Origin: Endozoicomonas sp. NE40
Lineage (GTDB): Bacteria; Pseudomonadota; Gammaproteobacteria; Pseudomonadales; Endozoicomonadaceae
Assembly (NCBI RefSeq): GCF_040549045.1
Contig: NZ_JBEWTB010000002.1
Coordinates: 2,494,001-2,558,000, forward strand
DNA length: 64,000 bases
Direction: 5' to 3'
The position numbers were made by a program, and so were the translations under genes. Positions 53,482 through 61,946 of the stretch are shown one piece after another. Below the pieces are notes generated by a model. That model did not search any database. It saw only the letters and a list, made by a program, of their open reading frames with translations, and was not told where the DNA came from. The number at the start of each line of letters is the position of its first letter. The stretch's first letter is position 1.

Positions 53482-54975
53482 ATGTCAGATGCTCTGCTGG
53501 TGATGAAAAAAATTACCAAGCGATTCCCCGGTGTGCTTGCCCTGAACCGGGTGGATTTTAATCTTCGCAGAGGGGAAGTTCATGCTTTGCTTGGTGAAAA
53601 CGGTGCGGGCAAATCTACCCTGATGAAAATTCTGTCCGGCGTTTGCCAGAAAGATGAGGGCGAAATTATTTTCAAAGGCAGTCCGGTCATTATTAACGGG
53701 CCGCTGGCCGCCAGAAAGCTGGGTATCAGCATCATTCACCAGGAGTTTAATCTCTGCTCCCACCTTACGGTTGCCCAGAATATTTTTATCGGTCGTGAAC
53801 ATCGCAAAGGCTGGCTTCTTGATGAGGAACGTGAGAATCGTGCCGCTGCTGACATACTGGAAACGCTCAATCTGGCTATCGCTCCTGACCGGCAGGTCAG
53901 CACCCTGACTGTTGCTCAGCAGCAGATGGTGGAAATAGCTAAAGCATTGTCGTTCAACTCCAGAATACTGATTATGGATGAGCCTACTGCGGCCCTGACA
54001 GACCGTGAAATCGACAGTCTGTTCAGGGTTACCAATATCCTCAGGGATCAGGGGGTTGGCATTGTTTATATTTCCCATCGTCTGGAAGAACTGGCCATCA
54101 TTGCCGACCGCGCTACGGTCATGCGGGACGGTGAAACTGTGGACACTGTCAACTACAAAGATACGACGCTGGATAAACTTATCAGCATGATGGTGGGCAG
54201 GGAACTGAGCAATCTCTTTCCCCCCCGTCAGTCTGCTGTTTCTGATCAGGTAGCGCTGTCTGTTAAACACCTTAGCCGTGAAGGCGTACTGAATGATGTC
54301 AGCTTTGATCTCTATCGTGGTGAAATTCTTGGCTTATCGGGACTGATGGGCGCAGGCAGAACTGAGCTGGCAAGGGCTGTTTTTGGTGCCGACCCGATCG
54401 ACAGTGGAGAAATTCTTCTCAATCGTAATCTGCTGAAGAATCACTCTGTTGAAGAGGCTATTGAAGCCGGCATTGGTTATCTGACGGAAGACAGAAAGCT
54501 TGAAGGTCTTGCACTGGGGTTGTCTGTGCAGGTGAACACACTGCTCAGTAACTACCAGAAGTACGCCAGTGTTCTGGGCGTTATCAATGAGAAAAAAATA
54601 TCGTCGGTTGTGGAAAAACTCAGCAGGCGTTTGAGAATCAAAACCCCGAGTCTGGAGCAACTGGCAGGCAACCTCAGTGGTGGTAATCAACAGAAAATTA
54701 TCATTGCCCGCTGGCTTTGCAGGGATACCGATATACTTATTTTTGATGAGCCAACCCGGGGTATTGATGTAAGCGCCCGATATGAAATCTATGAATTAAT
54801 GAATGAACTGGTTCAGCAGGGCAAGTCCATCATTATGATTTCGTCTGAGTTACCGGAAATTATTGGCCTTTCCGACCGAATCCTGGTCATGCGCCATGGT
54901 CGTATTACCGGTGAACTCTCCAGAGAGCAGGCCTGTCAGAATAGCATTATGAAATATGCGGCATTAGAAGGTTGA
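53482..54975 (+). CDS. Ribose-type sugar ABC transporter, ATP-binding protein
   Basis: 497 residues with two ABC domains, as in RbsA/MglA/AraG. First domain: Walker A GENGAGKST and Walker B ILIMDEPTA, with a degenerate signature (LTVAQQQM). Second domain: degenerate Walker A (GLMGAGRTEL), signature LSGGNQQK and Walker B ILIFDEPTRGID. This asymmetric pattern is standard for the CUT2 group. The permease ATG overlaps its stop (TGATG). It drives import of a monosaccharide, presumably the fucose/arabinose used by the neighbouring enzymes. Confidence 0.92.
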   Translation: MSDALLVMKKITKRFPGVLALNRVDFNLRRGEVHALLGENGAGKSTLMKILSGVCQKDEGEIIFKGSPVIINGPLAARKLGISIIHQEFNLCSHLTVAQNIFIGREHRKGWLLDEERENRAAADILETLNLAIAPDRQVSTLTVAQQQMVEIAKALSFNSRILIMDEPTAALTDREIDSLFRVTNILRDQGVGIVYISHRLEELAIIADRATVMRDGETVDTVNYKDTTLDKLISMMVGRELSNLFPPRQSAVSDQVALSVKHLSREGVLNDVSFDLYRGEILGLSGLMGAGRTELARAVFGADPIDSGEILLNRNLLKNHSVEEAIEAGIGYLTEDRKLEGLALGLSVQVNTLLSNYQKYASVLGVINEKKISSVVEKLSRRLRIKTPSLEQLAGNLSGGNQQKIIIARWLCRDTDILIFDEPTRGIDVSARYEIYELMNELVQQGKSIIMISSELPEIIGLSDRILVMRHGRITGELSREQACQNSIMKYAALEG

Positions 54976-55997
54976 TGGCTATGTATGAACCCGCTGAATA
55001 CGAACAAGCTGAAAAACAGCAGAAACAGAAGTCAGGCTTTATTGCCAACCGCGAAATCGTCAACCGTGAACTGTTGATGAAGCTGGCACCGTTATTGAGC
55101 CTTATTCTGCTTTGCGCCTTCTTCAGTATTGGCAGCCCTTACTTTTTTTCGATAGAGAATCTGATGACCATTGCCCTGCAGACAGCCGTGATCGGGATCA
55201 TGGCTGTTGGAGTAACCTATGTCATTATCTCGGGAGGAATTGACCTTTCGCTGGGCTCTGTCATGGCTTTCTCAGGAGTCTGCACCGGTATCGCCGCAAC
55301 CTTCGGAATGCCTCTCGTTTTGTGCGTAACAGCCGGGGTTGCCGCTGCAACGCTCTGTGGTTTGTTGAACGGTGTTCTGGTGGCAAAAGCGGGGATTCCG
55401 TCCTTTATTGCCACTCTGGGACTGATGATGTCTGTCCGGGGGCTGAATATGGTATTTACCGATGGTCGCCCCATTTACTTTCTGGACTTCCCGGCGTTCC
55501 GACTGCTGGCGCAAGATAAGCTGCTGGGTGTTATTCCTTACCCGGTGATCTGCCTGTTTGTTATTGCCCTGATGGCAGCATACATCCTCCGTCGTACGGT
55601 TTTCGGTCGTTATATTTATGCAGTGGGAAGTAACGAAGAAGCGTCAAGACTGTCTGGGATCAACGTTCAGCGTGTGAAGCTGATGGTTTATGTATTCTGC
55701 GGCTTTCTGACCGGTATTGCCGGTATTATCCTCGCTTCCCGTCTGAACTCCGGGCAGCCATCTGCCGGTGTCGGTTATGAGCTGGAAGCCATTGCAGCGG
55801 TTGTGATTGGTGGAACCAGCCTGAGTGGAGGCATTGGCACCATCTGGGGAACAGTTATAGGTGCTTTTATCATGAGTGTTCTCAAAAATGGTCTCAACCT
55901 GACAGGGGTTTCTCAGTTCTGGCAGATGGTTGCAATGGGTGTGGTGGTTGTGGCGGCAGTTTTTCTGGATAACCAGCGTAAACGTGCGCAGCGGTGA
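54975..55997 (+). CDS. Ribose-type sugar ABC transporter permease
   Basis: About 340 residues with 8-10 membrane segments of the RbsC/BPD_transp_2 family. Hallmarks: VTYVIISGGIDLSLGSVMAFSG, AKAGIPSFIATLGLMMSVRGL, the coupling-helix region AVGSNEEASRLSGINVQRVK, and GVGYELEAIAAVVIGGTSLSGGIGTIWGT. The charged N-terminal 30 residues are longer than usual. The start overlaps the ATPase stop by one base; a second ATG follows at 54981. Confidence 0.92.
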   Translation: MAMYEPAEYEQAEKQQKQKSGFIANREIVNRELLMKLAPLLSLILLCAFFSIGSPYFFSIENLMTIALQTAVIGIMAVGVTYVIISGGIDLSLGSVMAFSGVCTGIAATFGMPLVLCVTAGVAAATLCGLLNGVLVAKAGIPSFIATLGLMMSVRGLNMVFTDGRPIYFLDFPAFRLLAQDKLLGVIPYPVICLFVIALMAAYILRRTVFGRYIYAVGSNEEASRLSGINVQRVKLMVYVFCGFLTGIAGIILASRLNSGQPSAGVGYELEAIAAVVIGGTSLSGGIGTIWGTVIGAFIMSVLKNGLNLTGVSQFWQMVAMGVVVVAAVFLDNQRKRAQR

Positions 55998-56035
55998 TGA
56001 ACCACTCTATAAAGCCAAACCTTTATTAATCAACG

Positions 56036-56062
56036 TTTGATAACGAACTTTTGATAACGAAC
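56036..56062. repeat. Two 13-bp repeats (period 14) between permease and binding-protein genes
   Basis: TTTGATAACGAAC occurs twice with one base between, immediately before the binding-protein ribosome site. Confidence 0.75.
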
Positions 56063-56074
56063 AAGAGAACCATC

Positions 56075-57031
56075 ATGAATCTTCGTACTCTGACAATCCC
56101 CTTGCTTTTATCAGCAGGGCTGATGGCAGCATCAATGACTTCAGTTGCCAAAGAAAAGTTGTATATGCCTGTTGTCAGCAAGGGATTCATGCTTGAGTTC
56201 TGGCAGTCCGTAAGAGATGGTTCTGACGCTGCAGCCAGAGAGCTGAATGTAAAAACCAGCTTCGTTGGCCCTTCCGATGAAACCCAGGTCGATCAGCAGG
56301 TGCAGCTGGTTGAAAATATTCTGGCCAGAAAACCGAATGGTCTGCTTCTGGCAGCACTGGACAGCAATGCGTTGCTGCCCTCTGTTGAACGCGCTCATGC
56401 ACAGGGAGTGCCGGTTGTCACGTTCGACTCTGGCGTCAACTCTGATATCCCGGCGTCTTTTGTTGCCACTGACAATAAGGCTGCTGGCGCTATGGCTGCT
56501 GACGCTATGGGAAAGTTTCTGGGAGGCAAGGGCAAAGTGGCAGTGGTTGCTCACAATGCCGGTACGATGACAACCACGGATCGCCTGGACGGTTTTATTG
56601 AGCAGATGGGCAGGAACTATCCGAATATAAAAGTTCTGAGTCCTTTGTATTCTGAAGGTGACCCTCAGCGGGCAATGAACCAGACAATGGATGTTATTCG
56701 CGCCAATCCTGACCTGTCAGCGGTGTATGCAACTAACGAAGGCTGCACGCTTGGGGTTGCTTCAGCTATCGACAGCCAGGAGCTTGCCGGCAAAATCAAG
56801 GTGATCGGCTTTGATTCCAGTGACGCTCTTGTAAACTTCCTGAAAGCGGGAGTGATACAGGGGCTGGTGGTTCAGGATGCCTATCAGATTGGCTATGTTG
56901 GTATGAAAACCCTGTACAACGTTCTGACAGGTCATGAGGTAAAGAAAATGATTGATGTTCCTGCAGTATTGGTCACTGGGGATAATATCAATAAGGAAGA
57001 CATTCAAAATATTATTAATCCTCCTGGTTAA
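56075..57031 (+). CDS. Sugar ABC transporter periplasmic binding protein
   Basis: 318 residues from the ATG at 56075 (aagaga site). A signal peptide (MNLRTLTIPLLLSAGLMAASMTSVA) is followed by a periplasmic-binding fold of the RbsB group. It has MPVVSKGFMLEFWQSVRDGSDAAARE, LLLAALDSNALLPSVERAHAQGVPVVTFDSG, and ATNEGCTLGVASAI. The late FDSSDALVNFLKAGVIQGLVVQDAYQIGYVGMKTL is typical of monosaccharide-binding proteins. Ligand probably a pentose or 6-deoxyhexose, by context. Confidence 0.9.
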   Translation: MNLRTLTIPLLLSAGLMAASMTSVAKEKLYMPVVSKGFMLEFWQSVRDGSDAAARELNVKTSFVGPSDETQVDQQVQLVENILARKPNGLLLAALDSNALLPSVERAHAQGVPVVTFDSGVNSDIPASFVATDNKAAGAMAADAMGKFLGGKGKVAVVAHNAGTMTTTDRLDGFIEQMGRNYPNIKVLSPLYSEGDPQRAMNQTMDVIRANPDLSAVYATNEGCTLGVASAIDSQELAGKIKVIGFDSSDALVNFLKAGVIQGLVVQDAYQIGYVGMKTLYNVLTGHEVKKMIDVPAVLVTGDNINKEDIQNIINPPG

Positions 57032-57179
57032 ACTGCCGCCGAAGCGCTCGGCTGCAACCATCTGTGTGGGCTTAATAAAGGAATCCTGATCTATCAGTTT
57101 ACGGGTTCCAATGCTAACGGTGGTCCGACGCTCTATGTTCCGCAAACGCTTCAGAGGTTGAATGGAAGGGGAGTTTGTT

Positions 57180-57875
57180 ATGCGAGACTACATTTGTAGT
57201 GTATGCAATAAAGTGTTTCCTACGCCAAGTAAGCTACTCGAACATCTCTGTACCCATACTGGAGAAACGCCTTTTGCCTGTCAGTACTGCGGGCGTTCTT
57301 TTTCCAGACAGCGCCTCCTCAGGGAGCACATGGTAATGCATACCGGAAGGGGGCATGAATGTCCGGTATGCGGCAGCATTTTTACACGACGTCCTGACTT
57401 AACCAGGCACATACAAGGTCTTCACGAAGGAAGGCAGCATAATTGCCCTGTCTGTGGGAAGGGTTATGCAACCTCAGGATCTCTCGCCAGACATCTGAGA
57501 ACGATGCATGCTGGTTCAACATCCACCTCAACAGTCAATTCAGCAGCCACTTCAGCAGCCACTTCAACAGCCACTAGGATGCACTCACAGATAGAGCCTG
57601 GATATGTGTTAACTGCAATAACTCAGTCCTTTGCCGGGGGGACCATTTCCACCATTACATCACACCTGGGCGGTGCCGTGGTTGTTACACAACAAATACC
57701 TTCTACTGCCTCTGCCACTTTAACCACTGCGACCCAGGCAGGCGTTGCGGCTCCGTCCATGAGTGCCAGCGGCTATCAGCCAGGCTTCATAGGTAGTTTT
57801 GTTGATGACTTGCCAGGTATTGATCTTGATAACTATTTTATGGATGAGTCGGATGGAGCCGGCGATCCATCATAG
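57180..57875 (+). CDS. Eukaryotic-type C2H2 zinc-finger protein with acidic tail
   Basis: 231 residues from the ATG at 57180 (AGGGGAG site; an in-frame ATG at 57162 is possible). Four consecutive C2H2 fingers have intact spacing: Cys6/9-His22/26, Cys34/37-His50/54, Cys61/64-His77/82 and Cys89/92-His105/110. Each has the hydrophobic Phe/Tyr and Leu core, and fingers 1-2 are joined by TGETPF, almost the canonical TGEKPF linker. A Ser/Thr/Ala-rich linker (about 112-200) leads to an acidic-aromatic end, DDLPGIDLDNYFMDESDG, with no basic residues. No signal peptide. This is not the bacterial Ros type. It resembles a sequence-specific eukaryotic transcriptional activator and may be an exported host-nucleus effector. 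Confidence 0.85.
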   Translation: MRDYICSVCNKVFPTPSKLLEHLCTHTGETPFACQYCGRSFSRQRLLREHMVMHTGRGHECPVCGSIFTRRPDLTRHIQGLHEGRQHNCPVCGKGYATSGSLARHLRTMHAGSTSTSTVNSAATSAATSTATRMHSQIEPGYVLTAITQSFAGGTISTITSHLGGAVVVTQQIPSTASATLTTATQAGVAAPSMSASGYQPGFIGSFVDDLPGIDLDNYFMDESDGAGDPS

Positions 57876-57934
57876 CCCTGGATCTTTTGCTCTTGGTTAA
57901 TTGAAATACTAACGATGGGAAGATGTTTTTGGAG

Positions 57935-57963
57935 ATCAGGCTGACCGGAACAGCCAGCCTGAT
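57935..57963 (-). terminator. Hairpin at the end of rph
   Basis: A 9-bp stem ATCAGGCTG / CAGCCTGAT with an 11-base loop between the convergent zinc-finger and rph genes, 15 bases past the rph stop. Confidence 0.55.
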
Positions 57964-57977
57964 AAAAGCCACTGATA

Positions 57978-58694
57978 TTATTCGTCCAGTGCCTTCTTCT
58001 GCAAAATGACCAGCTCTTCAATGCCGGATTTGGCCAGCGCCAGCATGGCAGTCATTTCATTCTGGCTGAATGGCGCGGCTTCGGCGGTACCCTGAATTTC
58101 AATAAAGCCACCTTCTTCAGTCATCACAACGTTCATATCGGTATCAGCGTTGGAATCTTCCGGGTAGTCCAGGTCCAGAACCGGGCTGCCTTTGTACATG
58201 CCAACGGATACAGAAGCGATCAGCTGAACAAACGGGTCAGTCTTGATCATCTTCTTGCGCTGCATGTGACGAATGGCATCCACCAGTGCTACGCAGGCGC
58301 CGGTAATAGAAGCGGTACGGGTGCCCCCGTCAGCCTGAATAACATCACAATCAATGTTGATGGTGTTCTCACCCAGCTTTTTCATATCGACAGCAGCACG
58401 CAGGGAACGACCAATCAGACGCTGGATTTCCAGGGTGCGGCCACCCTGCTTACCACGAGCCGCTTCACGACCCATTCGTTCAGTGGTAGAGCGAGGCAGC
58501 ATGCCGTACTCTGCCGTTACCCAGCCCTGGCCGGAACCTTTCAGGAAGCGTGGGACACCTTTATCGACAGATGCAGTACAAATAACCTTGGTATTTCCGA
58601 ATTCTACCAACACTGAGCCTTCAGCGTGCATGGTGTACTCTCGGGTGATTTTAACTTCACGCAGTTGATCAGCTGTTCTGCCGCTTGGACGCAT
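57978..58694 (-). CDS. rph: Ribonuclease PH
   Basis: A phosphorolytic 3'-5' exoribonuclease trimming tRNA precursors; 238 residues. It has MRPSGRTADQLREVKITREYTMHAEGS, the Arg pair region RSTTERMGREAARGKQGGRTLEIQRLIGRSLRA (phosphate binding), and CDVIQADGGTRTASITGA with catalytic Asp. Full length, so unlike the frameshifted E. coli K-12 copy it should be active. Divergent from yicC, as in E. coli. Confidence 0.95.
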   Translation of the reverse strand: MRPSGRTADQLREVKITREYTMHAEGSVLVEFGNTKVICTASVDKGVPRFLKGSGQGWVTAEYGMLPRSTTERMGREAARGKQGGRTLEIQRLIGRSLRAAVDMKKLGENTINIDCDVIQADGGTRTASITGACVALVDAIRHMQRKKMIKTDPFVQLIASVSVGMYKGSPVLDLDYPEDSNADTDMNVVMTEEGGFIEIQGTAEAAPFSQNEMTAMLALAKSGIEELVILQKKALDE

Positions 58695-59123
58695 GGTATT
58701 ACCTTCTACCGCCGGAAATGGAAAGGCGAGATTATAACCCAGCCTTCCAGGAAGGCTAGGACGTTGTGAGATGGCAACCTTGCCGTTTTAAGGTTTGTCA
58801 TTAACAATTTTCAGGGCAGAAGCCCGCTTTTTTATCGATGAGATTGTTTTAATTGTGGATAAACTTCCGGATAATCGTACAATCCGTCCCTTTTTCTCAT
58901 CTGTGAGCCGACTCTGGAAGGCTTCTGGGGCATTTTTTTAGTGCGAAAGATTATGTCACCCCTTCCGGGGCTGGTTAATCTTTTGTTTATTTATCCTTAT
59001 GGTTGGGCGCTATTGTACGAAACAGCCATGAGCGGAAAATGCAGCTCACCCTGAACTATGAAAATGGCGACAGAGCCAGGGAGCGCTGCATTTTCATAGT
59101 AAAGAGTACGAAAAGAGTTTTTT
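58695..59123. other. rph-yicC divergent region
   Basis: 429 bases without a gene. It holds a palindrome AGCCTTCCAGGAAGGCT (58741-58757) near rph, AT-rich stretches likely to contain promoters, and the structured yicC leader described separately. A 67-codon frame at 59003 overlapping yicC has no support. Confidence 0.4.
59035..59099 (+). promoter_or_regulatory. Competing hairpins in the yicC leader
   Basis: GAAAATGCAGC (59035-59045) can pair with GCTGCATTTTC (59085-59095), extended by CCCTG/CAGGG inside. CTATGAAAATG (59056-59066) can pair with CATTTTCATAG (59089-59099). The two stems share the same 3' arm and exclude each other, 25 bases before the yicC start. This is attenuator-like geometry; no regulator is known. 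Confidence 0.45.
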
Positions 59124-59987
59124 ATGACTTCCAGTATGACCGCTTTTGCCCGTGTTCAAGTCCAGGAAGACTGGGGCAGTTTGGTGTGGGAAATTCGTTC
59201 TGTTAACCATCGCTACCTTGAACCGCATTTTCGATTGCCGGAACAGGCTCGCGAAATTGAACCGGGGTTGCGTGAGGTTCTGCGCAAACAGCTGAATCGT
59301 GGCAAGATTGAATGCAGTCTGAGGCTGCAACTGGCTGAAGGCAGCCAGAAGCTGAATCTGAATGAAGCGGTTCTGGAAGATGTGCAGAGTGCCGTTAACC
59401 AGGTTGAAACCTGGTTTATCAACGCTTCTGGTGTCAACCCGCTGGAGATCCTGCGCTGGCCTGGCGTGATGGAGAACGAAGAAACCAATCTGGCGCCTGT
59501 GCATGCAGCAGCTCTGGAGGCATTTGAACAGGCAATTACTCAGCTGATTAACATGCGTCAGCGAGAGGGAGCCGAACTGAAGCAGTTTGTGCTGACCCGG
59601 CTGAACAGCATCAGCGAAGAAGTGAGTACGATTCGTGGTGTTCTGCCTGAGTTGATTGAAGCTCAGAGACAGAAGATTCTGGATCGCCTGGAAGAAGCTA
59701 AAGCAGAACTGGACCCCGAGCGTCTGGAGCAGGAAATGATCATTCTTGCGCAGAAGATGGACGTTGATGAAGAACTGGATCGTCTTGATACCCATGTTCA
59801 GGAAGTGAAACGAACCCTGGACAAAAAAGGTGGCATTGGTCGCAGGCTGGATTTCCTGATGCAGGAACTGAACCGTGAAGCCAACACACTGTCGTCCAAG
59901 TCGATCAATGCCGGCCTGACCCGGAGTGCGGTGAACCTCAAGGTATTAATCGAACAGATGAGAGAGCAAGTCCAGAATATTGAATAA
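59124..59987 (+). CDS. yicC: YicC-family endoribonuclease
   Basis: 287 residues. The N-terminus SSMTAFARVQVQEDWGSLVWEIRSVNHRYLEPHFRLP is the conserved YicC_N block. The C-terminal DUF1732 block ends FLMQELNREANTLSSKSINAGLTRSAVNLKVLIEQMREQVQNIE. E. coli YicC has been reported as an endoribonuclease acting on small RNAs. The stop is 32 bases from gmk, so the two are likely cotranscribed. Confidence 0.93.
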   Translation: MTSSMTAFARVQVQEDWGSLVWEIRSVNHRYLEPHFRLPEQAREIEPGLREVLRKQLNRGKIECSLRLQLAEGSQKLNLNEAVLEDVQSAVNQVETWFINASGVNPLEILRWPGVMENEETNLAPVHAAALEAFEQAITQLINMRQREGAELKQFVLTRLNSISEEVSTIRGVLPELIEAQRQKILDRLEEAKAELDPERLEQEMIILAQKMDVDEELDRLDTHVQEVKRTLDKKGGIGRRLDFLMQELNREANTLSSKSINAGLTRSAVNLKVLIEQMREQVQNIE

Positions 59988-60019
59988 TGTTGGGCGGCTG
60001 CCCGGCTGTTGGAGCAATC

Positions 60020-60637
60020 ATGGCTAATAAAGGCAAACTCTATATTATTGCAGCACCTTCCGGTGCGGGAAAAACCAGTCTGGTTAAGGCAATGGTAGAG
60101 TCTACGCCGCACGTTAAGGTGTCGGTATCCCATACTACTCGCGGACAGCGTCCGGGGGAAGTAGATGGTGTAAATTATCACTTTGTCTCTGCTGAAGCAT
60201 TCCAGAAAGAACTGGGTGAAGGTCGTTTCCTTGAACACGCGGAAGTGTTCGGAAACTTCTACGGAACCTCTGAAACCTGGGTGCGTGAGCAACTGGCAAA
60301 GGGTGAAGATGTTATTCTGGAAATCGACTGGCAGGGGGCTAAACAGGTTCGTCGTCTGATGCCCGATGCCGTCAGTATTTTTATACTGCCTCCCTCGCTG
60401 GAAGCATTGCGTGAGCGTTTGATTGGTCGTGCGACAGACGATATGTCAATCATTGACCGCCGTATGGCTCAGGCAGTGAATGAGATGTCTCATTACGGTG
60501 AATTTGATTACCTGGTCATCAATGATGAATTTGACCTGGCTCTGCGTGACCTGCAAACCATTATCCGTAGCCGGCGCCTGGCGATTGGATGGATGCAGCA
60601 CTACAAAGCCGATCTGATCAAAGGGCTGCTGAATTAA
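60020..60637 (+). CDS. gmk: Guanylate kinase
   Basis: This enzyme phosphorylates GMP/dGMP to the diphosphate; 205 residues from the ATG at 60020, with GGAG ahead. P-loop APSGAGKTSL (about 12-21), GMP-binding SVSHTTRGQRPGEVDGVNYHFV, and FLEHAEVFGNFYGT all match. The frame is open 11 codons upstream (to 59987), but that start lacks a ribosome site. In E. coli and most relatives rpoZ follows gmk; here a terminator and an unrelated reverse-strand gene follow. Confidence 0.96.
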   Translation: MANKGKLYIIAAPSGAGKTSLVKAMVESTPHVKVSVSHTTRGQRPGEVDGVNYHFVSAEAFQKELGEGRFLEHAEVFGNFYGTSETWVREQLAKGEDVILEIDWQGAKQVRRLMPDAVSIFILPPSLEALRERLIGRATDDMSIIDRRMAQAVNEMSHYGEFDYLVINDEFDLALRDLQTIIRSRRLAIGWMQHYKADLIKGLLN

Positions 60638-60650
60638 CCGGTAAGCAGAA

Positions 60651-60679
60651 CCTCCCTGTATCAAAGGCTGACAGGGAGG
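60651..60679 (+). terminator. Rho-independent terminator after gmk
   Basis: A 9-bp stem CCTCCCTGT / ACAGGGAGG with an 11-base loop and a TTTTTG tail. It also ends the convergent gene at 60689. Confidence 0.88.
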
Positions 60680-60688
60680 TTTTTGAAA

Positions 60689-61822
60689 CTACTGTTCTGC
60701 AATAAGTGGCGCCATTGCCTGCTTCAGACAGGTTTCTTCTTCAGCCTTTTTAGTTTTTTTTGTGATCACTTCCATGACGTGACTGAGTTCTGAGCCCTGA
60801 TTCAGAGCGGTGACCCGTAAGCCATAAAAAGCAGACCTCATGCAGGGAAACTTTCCGTCTTCCGCGGTTTTGTCGGTAAGTTCCGACAACATTGTTTTTA
60901 GCTGCCGGGAACTGACAGGAATTCGCCTGTACTCAATATTGCTGTCAATCGGATGCCTTTCATAGAAAAAATGTTCATTCAAAGGTCCGGTAAAATACTC
61001 ATCTTTTTTGGGGATGCGAGGGTAGCCTGTTCCTGAATGCATTTGTTCATACCATTCCTGTCTTTGCTCTGGTCCCCCCAGATAATTTGGGAGAAACATT
61101 GATCCAAAATGATTGAAGCTCTGATTCTTATATCGGTACCAAGTCATTAAACCTGTTTCGTCCAGGAAAAAAAGCTCCGAATTTATTACAACACCGGGGG
61201 TGGAGGCAGAGACAAATGCAATGATGCTGGAAGGCTGTAGCACAACATTCAGGTAGACTCCATAGAGGTATGAGCCTTTCGTCAAAAGATTCTGGTAGGC
61301 ATTAATTGCCCTGATCAAAGGCTGATCGGTTTCCGAATAGAGCACCTTGGTGTGAACAACAGACCTGGGTGGCAGTTTTTTCAACCGAATGGCTATTTCC
61401 GGAATGGAGGCTGTTTGGGTAAATTGACATTCTTCGCGTGAGTCAACCTCATAACAGTCTGACTTCTGGCCGGTCTCCTGATTGATACGGGTGTAATTGG
61501 ACACATATTGCTGAGGTTTTTGAGCATGCTTTTCAGTGACAAAACTGTTTATCGGATTAATTAATGACTGCCGTATCGACAGGTCTGGATTATGGGACGC
61601 TGAAAATGGCAGGTAGTCACTTTTGTCATTACTCTGTTTTTTTATACACTCGACAACGGTTTTCCAGCTACGTCCTCCTTCTGTTTTAACCAGGACGGTG
61701 TTGTCGTTGCTTTCTATAATCTCGCATACTTCTTTTTTAACGGGTGTTTTTATGGGATGCGCCTGCGAGAAAGGCGCAAACAAAAAAGTCATTAAGAAAA
61801 GACATTTATGTTTATACTGCAT
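60689..61822 (-). CDS. Secreted hypothetical protein (377 aa)
   Basis: Signal peptide MQYKHKCLFLMTFLFAPFSQA, then a mature protein of about 356 residues. Five cysteines in the mature part (about 33, 63, 118, 127 and the C-terminal pair region) suggest disulphides. The centre is hydrophobic-aromatic (GSYLYGVYLNVVL, GLMTWYRYKNQSFNHFG) and probably beta-rich. The end is a Lys/Glu helix (VITKKTKKAEEETCLKQAM). No family recognised. It sits where rpoZ would be expected after gmk, in reverse orientation, and is probably a lineage-specific insertion. Confidence 0.65.
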   Translation of the reverse strand: MQYKHKCLFLMTFLFAPFSQAHPIKTPVKKEVCEIIESNDNTVLVKTEGGRSWKTVVECIKKQSNDKSDYLPFSASHNPDLSIRQSLINPINSFVTEKHAQKPQQYVSNYTRINQETGQKSDCYEVDSREECQFTQTASIPEIAIRLKKLPPRSVVHTKVLYSETDQPLIRAINAYQNLLTKGSYLYGVYLNVVLQPSSIIAFVSASTPGVVINSELFFLDETGLMTWYRYKNQSFNHFGSMFLPNYLGGPEQRQEWYEQMHSGTGYPRIPKKDEYFTGPLNEHFFYERHPIDSNIEYRRIPVSSRQLKTMLSELTDKTAEDGKFPCMRSAFYGLRVTALNQGSELSHVMEVITKKTKKAEEETCLKQAMAPLIAEQ

Positions 61823-61946
61823 GCTCTATTCACTCTTTAATTCTTTTTGGTTTTAACAAGATAGGTGTAAACAGAGACCGTGCAGGATTTTTAGCGGTGT
61901 TTTGTTAAAGCCCGGTTTCCAGAACTGAAACCGGGCAGTGCGATCG

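Noticed and set aside
57032..57160. tRNA-like or IS-end sequence before the zinc-finger gene
   Set aside because: A GGGTTCCAA stretch is present but no cloverleaf can be formed, and no inverted ends or target duplication were seen.
60689..61822. Resemblance of the secreted orphan to ADP-ribosyltransferase toxins (AFVSAST, VYLNVV segments)
   Set aside because: The Arg, STS and ExE motifs are not present in the correct order and spacing.
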